IMG/VR virus record: IMGVR_UViG_3300009108_000751
Location: 124,001-188,000 of that record
Length of the DNA stretch: 64,000 bases
Strand: one strand, 5' to 3'
DNA from: a virus
Shown one piece after another: positions 8,128 through 18,300 of the stretch. The position numbers were made by a program, and so were the translations under genes. Within the stretch, counting starts at the first letter, position 1. Every line of letters begins with the position of its first letter. Below the pieces are notes generated by a model that ran no database searches, had not been told where the DNA came from, and saw only the letters and a list, made by a program, of their open reading frames with translations.

Positions 8128-11100
8128 ATGGCCGAACGTACTTTTAAAAGCCCAGGCGTAAGAGCTTTTGAGATCGATAGGTCTGGGCCTACCCCAACCG
8201 GTCCAACGGGCGTTCCAGCAGGCGTAATAGGCACTGCTAAAGAAGGCCCAGCTTTCGTACCGATCACAGTTGCCGACTTCTCCGAATTTGAATCTAAGTT
8301 TGGATTTGTAGGCGGCGATGAGTTCGGACCTATCGCTGCACAAGAATGGCTCAGAAATGCTGGGTCCCTTTCTTATGTGCGAGTACTTGGAGCCGGCAAC
8401 GCGAAGAAAAGGTCTTCAAGCGATGGAACGGTTACGAACGCAGGATTTATCGTAGGCCAGAGATTACCTTTGGATTCTGGGCTTTTAGGAGACAATCCAG
8501 AAGCAAACACCGGCGGAGAAGGAGAAGGAAGAACTTACTTCCTCGGATGCTACATGTCGCAATCCGCAGGATCAACAATCTTCTCCGATGCCGGAATAGG
8601 ATCTGCTCAAAATCTTGGTACCACAGTCGCAGCTTCAGTCCTTCGTGGTGTGCTAATGGCAGCATCAGGTGTCAACCTAAGGCTTTCATGCTCAAATGGT
8701 ACGATGGGCCAGGGAAACACACCAACATCAACAATGACATCATCAATGTCAGGCCAGGGCAACCCATCCGCTGGTTTCTTAACGGGTACAATTAACTTTT
8801 CTAACGGGTCCCCTAAGTTTACCATGCTTTTGCCTGGCCACAAAGGAAAAGATTATCCTCGAGTTCTTACAGCATCTTTAAATCCTGATGACAAAGATTA
8901 CTTTGCAAACATCTTCAATAAAGATCCCCAACAAGTTCAGAAGCACGGCTACGTTCTTTACTCGCATTATGATGTATATCCAGAATATGCCGTCGTGACA
9001 GGTTCGGGAATCTTGGCAACAGGATCAAGCGTTGTGAACGGCGCAGTGTCAGGCTTATACTCAGGAAGCTCTGATGCTGTTTTCCTCCTTACAGGAACTC
9101 AAGGGAGAAACAACGGATCTGCCGCGGCGCCAAACTTCGAAGGATTCCGTGAGAGATTCCAGGCCGCTAAGACGCCATTCATTATCTCACAAGAATTTGG
9201 TGGAACCGCCAAGGATCTCTTCCGAGTGCATCTCTTAAGCGATGGTGTCATGAAGGGCAAATCTTCAGACTCAGTGGGTGCGAACACTAAATACAAGGTT
9301 TCTATTGAGAACGTAGGTAAATCTTCAGATGAACTTAACAAGTTCGGTACGTTCGATCTTGTCTTAAGAGACTTTTACGACAACGATGAGAATACATTCG
9401 TTTATGAGGCCTTCCGCGGCCTTAACCTTGATCCTGCATCGACCAATTACATCGGACGTCGAATTGGCGATACCGACATGTTCTACGATTTTGATCAGGC
9501 ACAGGGATCCCAAAAGCTTGTGATTGACGGAAAGTATGCTAACGTTTCTTCGCGCATAAGAGTTGAAATAGCATCTGATGTTGACAACGGTGAAATCGAT
9601 CCTGAATCTCTGCCCCTAGGGTTTAGAGGTCTAGATCACCTTGTAACCTCTGGATCAAATGTTCTTAGCGCACCTCCAAACGCAAACTTCAGCCTACAGA
9701 GAGACCCAAGCATGACGCTCAAATCAGTTGTGCAACCTCCTGTACCGCTTAGAGAGAACATCGCGATGGGTCTCGCGCCTAAGAAGGTGCCTAATAAGTC
9801 GCTTTACTGGGGCGTCCAATTCACGAAGAAAACCCTCTTAAATGAGCCCAACAAGAGCAGCGTTATTGATCCAAGCATAGTCAGCTTTACGAAATTCTTC
9901 ACTGATCACGCCGTATCTGACTTCAATGTATTGACAGGTTCTAATGCAGGTCAGGCTGATGAAAGCGGCGCAATTCTAGATTGTGATAGGTTTAATAACA
10001 ACAAGTTTACTTTAGAAAACCTGCAGGTCGGTACGGGATCTGATGGTCTTGCATTAACCACGGACGCAGCTCTTGTTAACAGCTGGTCATACGCACGCGA
10101 TGGAAACATCACTACGAATGCTGATGCCAAGACCCGAAGGTTTGAGGTAAACGATACAACAAGCCCGGCGGTTCGAAGGCTCTCTAAGTTTACGATGCCA
10201 TTCCAGGGTGGATTTGATGGATTTAACATCTTTAATAAAAACACCGCCTTGATGAACAACAACGCCGTTAAAGGTGAGATGGATGATTCTAACAGAGGTG
10301 GAATCAACGGCCCGACAGTTGCAGCCTTTAAGAAGGCTCTGGAAGTCATGGGTGAGAAGGCTGATGTTGAGATACAGCTCTTGGCTGTTCCTGGCATTAG
10401 AGAGGCTACCGTCACAAATGATGCTATAACGACTGTAGAGGACAGATTTGATGCACTCTACATCATGGATATCGGCGAGCGTGATAACGTAAACGCAGTG
10501 GTTACTTCCTCTGTGCAAAATGTCAATGTTTCAAATACCGTAGCATCATTCAACGACAGAGCCTTGGATTCATCCTTTGCTGCAGCATATTTCCCAGATG
10601 TTAATATGAACATCCAGGTGAAGACACTGAATCAATCAACGAAGACTGTAGTAGCAAATTCTGCAACAGTTCGGGTTCCGCCGTCAGTTGCAGTTTTAGG
10701 TGCTTTCTCGTTCAACGATGCAGTGGCGTTCCCGTGGTTCGCTCCTGCTGGATTTGCCCGAGGATCTATGAACGCTCTATCTACTGCAGTAAGCCTAAAT
10801 CAAACCAATATGGACGATTTGTACGATAAGGATATCAACCCTATCGTTTCGTTCCCTAATAGTTCTGGCCCGGTAGTTTACGGACAGAAAACTCTGCAAT
10901 CTGCAGCGTCTGCTCTTGACAGAGTCAACGTAAGAAGGCTCTTGATCGACGTAAGGCGCTCAGTTAAGCAAGTTGCACAGCAACTTATCTTCGAGCCTAA
11001 TAGAGAATCAACCCTTCAAAGATTCACTGCTTTGGTAACTCCAATCTTGAAGAGAGTTCAGGAAAACCAAGGTGTTGATCGATTTAGAGTTGTTATTGAT

Positions 11101-11232
11101 TCTAGCACAACTACGCAGGCAGACATTGAAAACAATACAGTTCGAGGGAAGATCTTCTTGCAGCCTACACGAACAGCAGAATTCATCTCGCTTGATTTCG
11201 TGGTAACAAATTCAGGAGTTGATGGACTTTAA
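8128..11232 (+). CDS. gp18: Contractile tail sheath protein, copy 2
   Basis: A 1034-residue paralogue of the preceding gene. Start (KSPGVRAFEID, VPAGVIGTAKEGPAFVPITVADF, SYVRVLGAG) and end (FPWFAPAGFARGSM, RVNVRRLLIDVRR, PTRTAEFISLDFVVTNSG) align well with copy 1, and central blocks such as NLDPxSxxYIGRxIGD also match. The large central insertions differ most. ATG 8128 has only a weak GGAG-like site (GGAGA) upstream. Two intact sheath genes in tandem is unusual; the virion may mix both, or one may form a specialised part of the sheath. Confidence 0.93.
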   Translation: MAERTFKSPGVRAFEIDRSGPTPTGPTGVPAGVIGTAKEGPAFVPITVADFSEFESKFGFVGGDEFGPIAAQEWLRNAGSLSYVRVLGAGNAKKRSSSDGTVTNAGFIVGQRLPLDSGLLGDNPEANTGGEGEGRTYFLGCYMSQSAGSTIFSDAGIGSAQNLGTTVAASVLRGVLMAASGVNLRLSCSNGTMGQGNTPTSTMTSSMSGQGNPSAGFLTGTINFSNGSPKFTMLLPGHKGKDYPRVLTASLNPDDKDYFANIFNKDPQQVQKHGYVLYSHYDVYPEYAVVTGSGILATGSSVVNGAVSGLYSGSSDAVFLLTGTQGRNNGSAAAPNFEGFRERFQAAKTPFIISQEFGGTAKDLFRVHLLSDGVMKGKSSDSVGANTKYKVSIENVGKSSDELNKFGTFDLVLRDFYDNDENTFVYEAFRGLNLDPASTNYIGRRIGDTDMFYDFDQAQGSQKLVIDGKYANVSSRIRVEIASDVDNGEIDPESLPLGFRGLDHLVTSGSNVLSAPPNANFSLQRDPSMTLKSVVQPPVPLRENIAMGLAPKKVPNKSLYWGVQFTKKTLLNEPNKSSVIDPSIVSFTKFFTDHAVSDFNVLTGSNAGQADESGAILDCDRFNNNKFTLENLQVGTGSDGLALTTDAALVNSWSYARDGNITTNADAKTRRFEVNDTTSPAVRRLSKFTMPFQGGFDGFNIFNKNTALMNNNAVKGEMDDSNRGGINGPTVAAFKKALEVMGEKADVEIQLLAVPGIREATVTNDAITTVEDRFDALYIMDIGERDNVNAVVTSSVQNVNVSNTVASFNDRALDSSFAAAYFPDVNMNIQVKTLNQSTKTVVANSATVRVPPSVAVLGAFSFNDAVAFPWFAPAGFARGSMNALSTAVSLNQTNMDDLYDKDINPIVSFPNSSGPVVYGQKTLQSAASALDRVNVRRLLIDVRRSVKQVAQQLIFEPNRESTLQRFTALVTPILKRVQENQGVDRFRVVIDSSTTTQADIENNTVRGKIFLQPTRTAEFISLDFVVTNSGVDGL

Positions 11233-11251
11233 GGGACGTTTTTGTTCGATG

Positions 11252-11263
11252 CATATATTTATA
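11252..11263 (+). promoter_or_regulatory. Candidate late promoter for the tube gene
   Basis: CATATATTTATA, about 24 bases ahead of ATG 11287. Confidence 0.5.
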
Positions 11264-11286
11264 ACGTGTCACCCTAGGAGATTGTA

Positions 11287-11775
11287 ATGGCTGAGACCCT
11301 TTCTGTTGCTGAGATGCTTCCAAATAAATTTGAACCTAAGCGCCAGTTTAGGTGGGTATTTGCAATTGAAGGCATTGATGCCTTCTTGATGAAGTCAGCC
11401 GCAAGACCTACAATTTCCACTGAGTCTGTAACGCTTCCTTTTATTAATCACACTCGCTATCTTGCTGGTCGAACAACATTCGGCGACATGTCCGTGACGC
11501 TTTACGATCCAATCGCACCTTCCGGTGCGCAGCAGGTCATGGAGTGGATTAGAACTCATTTTGAATCTGTTTCTGGCCGAGCAGGCTACGCAGATTTTTA
11601 CAAGCGTGATTGCCAGATCAAGATGCTTGACCCAATTGGAACAGTTGTTGAGCTTTGGGACGTCAAAGGCGCGTTTATCACAAACGCTGAGTATGGATCT
11701 TTGAGCTATGACACTAACGATGCCGCAGAGATTTCCATGACTCTTCGCTTTGACAACTGCGTGCTTCAATACTGA
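11287..11775 (+). CDS. gp19: Tail tube protein, gp19-like
   Basis: A 162-residue subunit of the inner tail tube, almost exactly the T4 gp19 length (163). Typical features are the N-terminal FRWVFAIEGIDAFLMKSA strand-helix, PTISTESVTLPFIN, a GDMSVTLYDPIAPSGAQQVMEW segment and a C-terminal SYDTNDAAEISMTLRFDNC strand. Preceded by a good CCTAGGAG ribosome site and its own promoter-like motif, as expected for an abundant protein. Confidence 0.93.
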   Translation: MAETLSVAEMLPNKFEPKRQFRWVFAIEGIDAFLMKSAARPTISTESVTLPFINHTRYLAGRTTFGDMSVTLYDPIAPSGAQQVMEWIRTHFESVSGRAGYADFYKRDCQIKMLDPIGTVVELWDVKGAFITNAEYGSLSYDTNDAAEISMTLRFDNCVLQY

Positions 11776-11823
11776 TACTATCACCCTAAGATAAAGCTCT
11801 TTTAGTTCTGGTCATGCTATTTA

Positions 11824-11840
11824 ACAGATAATCTATCTGT
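11824..11840. other. Short inverted repeat upstream of the gp26-like gene
   Basis: ACAGATA (11824-11830) and TATCTGT (11834-11840) form a perfect 7-bp dyad with a 3-base centre, 27 bases before ATG 11868. It could be an operator or a leader hairpin. Confidence 0.4.
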
Positions 11841-11867
11841 AATACAATTCCTATACGAGGAGCTTTC

Positions 11868-12707
11868 ATGTCTAGAAATGACGTATTTAGCGCTGCAAGC
11901 GCATCAGACCCCAGAGTGGCGGAAACATTAGAGCAGGCACAGCAGGATCTTGGATTCGATATCCCGATCGAGACTGTCCCTTTGCCTTCGCTAGGCAAGG
12001 CATATCCTCCGGATCACCCGCTGCATCTTAAAAACTCAGTTGACATTCGAGCGATGACAGCGAGAGAAGAAGATATCTTAACATCCAGAGCCTTTATTAA
12101 AAATGGTACTGTAATTACTAATCTGATTCGATCTTGCTTAACAGATAAGTCAATAGATCCGAGAACGCTCCTGTCAGGTGATCGAAACGCAATTCTTGTT
12201 GCCATTAGGATTACTGGCTACGGCGCAGATTATCATACTAATGTTACTTGCCCTGTATGCGGAACAGCTCAAGTGCATTCTTGCGCTCTGTCCGACTTGC
12301 CAATCAGGTCGCTTGAGTCAGACCCAGTTACTCCCGGGAGAAATGAGTTTGAAGTTGTCCTCCCGGTGTCAGGTAAGAAAGTGACCCTATCTTTCCCGAC
12401 AGGCTTGGACGAGGAAGAAGCACTAACTATCTCGGAGAGAAAACGAAAACAGGGGATCGTAGTAGATAATCTCGTTACAGAGAGGCTCTTTAGAGCTATT
12501 ACTTCCATCCAGGGTAATACAGACAAGTCTTACATCAGCAAGTTTATCCGCAACATGCCCGCTAGGGATTCCTTAGAAATCAGGAGGTTCCTAGAGAAAA
12601 GCGAGCCTACCGTTAACATGGTGACACTCTTCGCATGCGAAGCTTGTGAGCTGCAGGAGGAAATGCCCCTACCCATGGGGGCAAACTTTTTTTGGCCTGA
12701 AACCTGA
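11868..12707 (+). CDS. Baseplate hub / tail assembly protein, gp26-like (T4_baseplate family)
   Basis: A 279-residue protein of the gp26/gp51 type. The hallmark LPSLGKAYPPDHPL, an MTAREEDILTSRAFIKNGT segment, and a DRNAILVAIRITGYGADYHTNVTCPVCG segment (residues about 105-133) are all present. CPVCG with a later CEAC pair could bind zinc. The gene sits directly before the tape-measure gene, where many phages have a tail assembly chaperone. Its last codons cross a T7 run (12687-12693), and a second frame continues to 12957 with no start of its own; see the frameshift extension entry. Confidence 0.75.
   Translation: MSRNDVFSAASASDPRVAETLEQAQQDLGFDIPIETVPLPSLGKAYPPDHPLHLKNSVDIRAMTAREEDILTSRAFIKNGTVITNLIRSCLTDKSIDPRTLLSGDRNAILVAIRITGYGADYHTNVTCPVCGTAQVHSCALSDLPIRSLESDPVTPGRNEFEVVLPVSGKKVTLSFPTGLDEEEALTISERKRKQGIVVDNLVTERLFRAITSIQGNTDKSYISKFIRNMPARDSLEIRRFLEKSEPTVNMVTLFACEACELQEEMPLPMGANFFWPET
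12655..12693 (+). promoter_or_regulatory. Candidate programmed frameshift site
   Basis: Within the end of the gp26-like gene: an internal AGGAGG at 12655-12660, a small GCCCC/GGGGC hairpin at 12665-12682, and a run of seven T (12687-12693) read as TTT TTT TGG. A +1 or -2 slip on TTT re-pairs perfectly and continues in the frame of 12694-12957. Confidence 0.55.
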
Positions 12708-12957
12708 GGATCGTGAGCTTTTCTTAGAACAGGCATTTTTGCTTATGTACTATGGGGGCTTCACGTATTCTGAGGCATATAAGATTCCTACTCGTTACCG
12801 CGTTTGGTTCATAGATAGAATCAATAAAGAGTTTAAAAAAGCCGCAGGGACGGGAAATGAGTCATCCCGTGCATCACACAATAATGATCCAGGAAGCAGA
12901 GCTATGAGGGGTATGTCGCGACAAACAGGCCCGTCTAGGACAAGAAGATTCACTTAG
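12694..12957 (+). CDS. Frameshift extension of the gp26-like protein (tail assembly chaperone, G/GT style)
   Basis: An 87-residue open frame in +1 (equivalently -2) relative to the upstream gene. It contains a clear protein-like segment (PEDRELFLEQAFLLMYYGG, then YSEAYKIPTRYRVWFIDRI) and a basic, disordered end. There is no ATG in frame before residue 18 and only a GTG at 12646 without a ribosome site, inside the upstream gene. I therefore read it as the T part of a fused chaperone made by frameshifting at 12687-12693, as in the G/GT genes of lambda-like and Mu-like phages. The alternative is a separately initiated small protein. Confidence 0.6.
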   Translation, partial: GLKPEDRELFLEQAFLLMYYGGFTYSEAYKIPTRYRVWFIDRINKEFKKAAGTGNESSRASHNNDPGSRAMRGMSRQTGPSRTRRFT

Positions 12958-12959
12958 CG

Positions 12960-12969
12960 CATATTTAAT
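12960..12969 (+). promoter_or_regulatory. Candidate late promoter for the tape-measure gene
   Basis: CATATTTAAT, overlapping the end of the chaperone frame and 21 bases ahead of ATG 12990. Confidence 0.5.
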
Positions 12970-12989
12970 CTTGACTCCCGAGAACCTCT

Positions 12990-15152
12990 ATGGCCACCAA
13001 AGAACAAATAGAATTACAAAAGCAGCTCATCAGACTGGCTGAAGAATATGAGACTATTCTGCAGCGCATCCAAAGCGGAGAGATAAAAGGCAGAGTAGAA
13101 ATAGAGGATGCTTACAAGCGTTTTTCTAAGCTCCAGAGAAAGGCGCAAGATGAGAGCAAGACTGATTACTCAAAGTTTCTCAAAGAAAATCCCAGGGTAA
13201 GAGACTCCTTTAACGAACTCAGCAAAGCGCAACAAAAAGCAACCGCGACATCGGATTCCTTGGGCAGAGGAATGAAAGGCCTAATGACCCAATTCGGCCC
13301 GGCAGGTCTTGGCATGGTCCTGGGCGGATCTGCTCTAGGGCTCACAAAACTCACTGGTGTTCTTAGAAAGGTCTCCGAGGGCTTTGACGGACTGTCCAAG
13401 CCTATCTTGATGTCTCGTGAGGCGATCACAAACGAGTTCGGGCAAGCTATAAACGACCAGGGTGAGTTGATGACTAACTTCGCCGGCGACGCCGCGAGGT
13501 CTCAAGAAAACCTTATGAATGAGCTTGCAAAGACCCCGCGGGGCCTTGCAGCAGCTGACCCTTACATGCGCAGCTTCTCTCAGAACTTTGCCAAAGCCCA
13601 GCAAGAACTTGTGCAACGGACCGCGAAGATGCGCCATGCCGTTGGCACTGAGATGGAGTTTTTGCAAGCCGCCTTTCGGTCTGACGCTAGCGTCAAGCAG
13701 ATAGATGAACTGCGATTAGCTTTGGGTATGCAGGAAGAAGACCTGGCCTCAGTTGCAGCGCAGGCGCAGATAGGCGGAACTACTCTAGTCAGGCAAATGG
13801 CAGTCTCTGCAGAAGCAACTGACAAGATGAGTAAAAGGTATGGTGTGAATTTTGGGCTTGTCAGAAAAGCTACAAACGCTCTTCGAAAAGACTTCGGCAC
13901 TTTCGGTACTTTTAGCGAGCAGCAGCTGGCAAAAGTTGCAGCCCAAGCAGTTAAGCTAGGCGTCTCTCTTGACGGCATCAAGAAGCTGACGATTCACGAT
14001 AGCTTTGATACTGCAGCAGAGAAAGCCGCGATGCTCGGCCAGTCCTTCGGTATGAATATCGACGCTTTTGACCTCTTTATGGAAGAAGATCCCGCTGAGC
14101 GCCTTCGAATGATCCAAGAGGCTGCTGAGCAAGCCGGGGTCGATGTCGCAAACATGTCACGTGTCGAGATGAAACACCTAGCTGATCTTACCGGCATGGA
14201 CGTCAAGGATACCATGAAAGCCCTGAGCGATTCCGGCCAGAACCTTCGAAGCCAGCTGGGTGTTGCAGAAGAAGGCAAGGTTGCGGCAGAAGATCGAGTG
14301 GCACAAAATAATCGAATGATAAGTGTCCAGGCTCGTTTAGCTGATATTATGGAGAAGGTTGCGCCTAATATCGCAACAATAGGTACTGATACCGGCGCAG
14401 ACATTGCCAAGGGCCAGCTTGAACTACTTGCTGCCCAAGGAAATACTTTCCAGAAAATGGGCAATGCACAAATCAACGCCGCGGCAGCCCTTACTAAAGC
14501 ATCCGGAAAATTAATTACTTTAAATCCTCTCATTCAAGAGCTGGCGAAAAATATGGGTGATTTCGCGTCTCGAAAGCTTGTGGGAGAGGGAACCAAGGCG
14601 ATCACCGGCGGCCTCGCCGCAACGGATGACATGCTCAAAAAGGTCCAGGCCCAGCGGGAAGCCGGCGGAGGTCTTAGGGACGAAGCGTTCTTGAAGTCCC
14701 TGGGAGATAAGAAGCAACAGGCCTTTGCCCTCCAGATCATTAAGGTGTTTGACACAATAGGGAACCAGGCCATCCAGACTGCAAAAAAAGCTGCAGATGC
14801 AATGTCTGCGAAAAAACCCCTTGCAGGTACAGCGGAAAACCCGAGTCACGTCACCCTACCTACACCACTTCCCGTAAAGATAGAACCCGGAACTATCCAA
14901 CAACCTCAGGCTGCAGCACGTCAAACTGCCACCGCGAATGTTCCAGTAACCGCAGACGGAGGAAAATTAAAGGCAGGAACACCCCAAGTTTCAAGCCCCA
15001 TACCTATTGACTTAACTGTGAATCTCCTCGCCAGTAATGACGTGCTTGCTACAGCCACTGCAAATGGAACCCCTGATGGGCAAGCTGCTCCCATAGGAAC
15101 CCAACTAAACAACGGTAACCGTGCTGCGAAGGCGGTGGGCGTTAGCGCTTGA
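12990..15152 (+). CDS. Tail tape-measure protein
   Basis: A 720-residue, largely helical protein that should set tail length and be packed in the tube. Residues 1-80 are a charged coiled-coil-like region, residues about 95-125 a Gly/Ala/Leu-rich hydrophobic segment, then long Ala, Lys and Gln-rich helices to about 600, and a Pro/Ala/Thr-rich C-terminus. No enzymatic domain is visible. Its place after the chaperone gene and before baseplate genes is the standard one. At the usual 1.5 angstrom per residue it would measure a tail of roughly 100 nm. Confidence 0.78.
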   Translation: MATKEQIELQKQLIRLAEEYETILQRIQSGEIKGRVEIEDAYKRFSKLQRKAQDESKTDYSKFLKENPRVRDSFNELSKAQQKATATSDSLGRGMKGLMTQFGPAGLGMVLGGSALGLTKLTGVLRKVSEGFDGLSKPILMSREAITNEFGQAINDQGELMTNFAGDAARSQENLMNELAKTPRGLAAADPYMRSFSQNFAKAQQELVQRTAKMRHAVGTEMEFLQAAFRSDASVKQIDELRLALGMQEEDLASVAAQAQIGGTTLVRQMAVSAEATDKMSKRYGVNFGLVRKATNALRKDFGTFGTFSEQQLAKVAAQAVKLGVSLDGIKKLTIHDSFDTAAEKAAMLGQSFGMNIDAFDLFMEEDPAERLRMIQEAAEQAGVDVANMSRVEMKHLADLTGMDVKDTMKALSDSGQNLRSQLGVAEEGKVAAEDRVAQNNRMISVQARLADIMEKVAPNIATIGTDTGADIAKGQLELLAAQGNTFQKMGNAQINAAAALTKASGKLITLNPLIQELAKNMGDFASRKLVGEGTKAITGGLAATDDMLKKVQAQREAGGGLRDEAFLKSLGDKKQQAFALQIIKVFDTIGNQAIQTAKKAADAMSAKKPLAGTAENPSHVTLPTPLPVKIEPGTIQQPQAAARQTATANVPVTADGGKLKAGTPQVSSPIPIDLTVNLLASNDVLATATANGTPDGQAAPIGTQLNNGNRAAKAVGVSA

Positions 15153-15165
15153 TAGGGAGTAGAAG

Positions 15166-15387
15166 TTGTCCAAGAAGATACCTATAAAGGCGCAGCAGTG
15201 GAGTCCTGCTCACGATGAGATCATGAACTCTCCAGAGATTACGAGAATCTTACGAGAACTACCTGAAGAGAGCAGGGCTCAAGTTGAGAAGCACCTTCGA
15301 GATTATGTATCTGTCCTCGGCGGCGTGATCACGACTATGAGCAACTTCAAAACCGCGGCCCAGCAGCAGGAGGACAAAGATGGCTGA
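15166..15387 (+). CDS. Small protein between tape measure and baseplate genes
   Basis: A 73-residue protein of unknown function starting at TTG 15166 behind GGGAG. It is polar, mostly helical (SPEITRILRELPEESRAQVEKHLRDYV) and ends in a Gln/Asp-rich tail. It overlaps the next gene by 8 bases, so it is translated in the same operon and probably acts in tail assembly. Confidence 0.65.
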   Translation: MSKKIPIKAQQWSPAHDEIMNSPEITRILRELPEESRAQVEKHLRDYVSVLGGVITTMSNFKTAAQQQEDKDG

Positions 15388-18300
15388 TGATACAAAAAAG
15401 GTCCTTATACCCAAGGATAGAAATGGTGATGACCAGCTGGGTAATGACTTCACAGCTGCCAATGCCAACTATGCCGCGCTGCCGGGCTTTGGGAACGCAG
15501 GCCAAGATGATCTGCCACTAGAATCTCCCCAGCCTCTAGACAACGTACAGCAGGTAAGCTTAGGTTCTGCAAGGCAAAAGGTTTTAGATGACACCAGAAT
15601 TAATCCTCGTCAACCTGGCGTAACTGATACGCTTGATTCGACATCACAGTTTCTACCAGATGAGCTTGCGCACTCCACAGTGGACAGACCGAGCACGCTT
15701 ACGTTGGGCAGCATGTTCAACAAGGGCTTGCCTGGAATTAGGAAGTCACCCGCTGTCCCACGAGCCGGCGATGCACTAAGAGATATCAGCACTGATTCGC
15801 AGTCTTTGGATCCGCAAAACGCGCCACAGGGTCGAACAGTGGCCGGAACTCCGGGGCCCGCATACGGCAACCCCGATGAACAATCCGGCGCCGGCCCAGT
15901 TGTGCAGCGCACAGTATCAGCAGTGCTCACTAGAAATCGCTTTGCTGGCATGCACAAAAGAGTTTATGCTCCGGCCAACTCAAACCCCGATGATCAAGTC
16001 GTTGGCTCTTTTCAATCTCAGGTAGGAGCTTACGATTCTGAGGCTCCCACGAATGAGCCGACTCAAGCAGGATATGCCTTCACCCTTGAGGATCTTAAGG
16101 GCACAGCCGCTCAATTAATCAGTCAAGCTGCAGGGTTTTCTACCCAGAGCAGAGAGACAAATCAAGATCAGCGATATGCTAGTGAAGGTGTCGCAGTCTC
16201 TTCTGTTCGCCCTAGGAATCTCCAGGAGGGCGATATTACCAATGATGCCTTCATCAAGTCTAAAGCATCCACGGGAGAGTTTGATGAGCCCAATGACGGA
16301 GAGCCAATAGAAACTTTCGGACAGCTTAACACCCCAGATTCACCTTACGCTGGAATGAATCCAGTCCAGATGAAAAGTCTTGCAGATGCTATTATTGCTG
16401 CGACAGTGCTGGCTTTGGATACGGGTGCAGAGAGATCTTTTATAGATCTGCTCACTTCTAATGCAAGTCAAGGATCTGCCCCGGGTAGCCGACCCTACAC
16501 TAAGGGCAAGTTCATCGAGAATAATACATGGGGCAAACCCGCTCTTAGGTCTGACTTAGGGTTCGCACACACTTCTTTCCCTTATGACAAGGCAATTGAT
16601 GCGGGTAAGTCTTTAGTCTTTGGAATTGAGGACACTGCGATAGCTACGTCTGACATTGGTGAAAGAGCTAATCTTACTGGAAACGCCCGGGCGACCAGGG
16701 GTAATATAGCTAATAATCCCGGATTTTATGTTGTTTTCTGCAGGGCGGTCTTAAGAGACTCGCAGAATCTTCGGCAGAAGTTTGCAGAATTAGGATCCAT
16801 AGCCTCGGGCGCCTCGCAGGAATCATTAGTCGCATCAGCAACGCTAGTTGAATCTTTTAGATCTTCAAAACTAGTTGCTTGCATGAACGTCTTGGCGATG
16901 ACGGGAGATTCTATTTTATCCCGGGCCCAAAGCCCATACAAAGTTGACCAAATAAAGTCCTCAGGGGACCCAGCGTTCTCTGCATTTGGTAGACCCTTAG
17001 AAGTGGGCAAAATACATTACAGGCCTTCTTCTCACGCTATGAAAAGCAGAGATAGCGAAATTGAACCAGGTGTAAGCCCAGCTTCTATGCGTCTTGCCTG
17101 GAGGAATGCTTCTGTCCCCAGCATGTACTTGCTACCTGCAGAGATCGAGTATGGGAGTGTCCAGAACGCCCTTTCTACTCTTAGTAATGATTCACCAGCA
17201 GGTGCACACATCAGCATGGAGGGTATTACGAAAGCTGAGTCTAACGGCCGCCTGCCACAAGAGTTTGTCGAAAATCACGAGCGAACCCTCGACGCTGAAT
17301 ACGTTCCCTTCTATTTTCACGACCTTCGCACAGGAGAGATAATAGCTTTTCACGCTTTCTTAGACAACCTAAGCGATAGTTTCTCAGCACGCTATAACGG
17401 TCAAAAAGCAATTGGTAGAGCAGAGGAAGTCCAGATTTATGACTCAACTTCAAGAGATATCGGATTTTCTTTCTACGTTGCTGCAACATCCCGTGAAGAT
17501 TTTAATGAGATGTGGTTTAAGATCAATAAGCTCGTAACGATGCTCTACCCACAATACACGCAGGGAAGAGGTACAGGAGATCAATCTTTCCAGCCAAAGA
17601 GAAATCCCATTGATTTCCTGGCAGGGCTTTCCGGTGAAAACTTCATTATGCCGTTCTCGCAAGTCCAATCGGCATCTCCAATGATCCGCCTCCGGATTGG
17701 CGATGTTGTGAAAACTAACTTTTCTAAGTTTAACCTGTCTCGCCTGTTTGGGCTAGGGACTGAGCAGTTTTCTCCTGTCCCGGGTGCTTCGATAGCAAAC
17801 GCAGCTACTCTGAATATCATGCGACTTCTTTTCCAAGGATTGGGACTTTTGCACAATAATCGAGGCTCTTCAGCTGGGGCTCAAGCCGGATCAAGCGCAG
17901 TTCTTTCATCACCAGCAACTTCAATTAACTTCTTAGAGATAATGAGGCTTCTTCGGCAAAGAGCACGCCAAAAACCTGAGGGTGTAGGTACGTTCTGGAG
18001 CAGAAGAAGCGGACTTAAAATAGGGGATGTAGTGAGAATTAGCTTTCCAAGCGTGAGGACTCTTAATAGAGTTGACGGTTCCGGAAAGCTGTTTATTCCT
18101 TTTAAAGATGTGTATGCTAAGATTGTAACTGATCCCGTCAATAAAGATGGCGAGCTTTCGATTGATCCGAACGGAGATGTCTTCTACAAGGTGCAAGTTG
18201 CATCTTCAGCAGACATGGCCCGACTTGGAATTTATGACGTCGGTGGCGACGCGACGTACTTGATGAATCATCATGATGCATCGCTGATACCCATGGGCCT

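Noticed and set aside
12646-12693. GTG 12646 as an independent start for the chaperone extension
   Set aside because: No ribosome site, and it lies within conserved gp26-like codons; the T-run frameshift explains it better.
13994-14533. A 179-codon minus-strand frame inside the tape-measure gene
   Set aside because: Ala/Ser-rich product typical of the complement of helical Ala-rich coding sequence.
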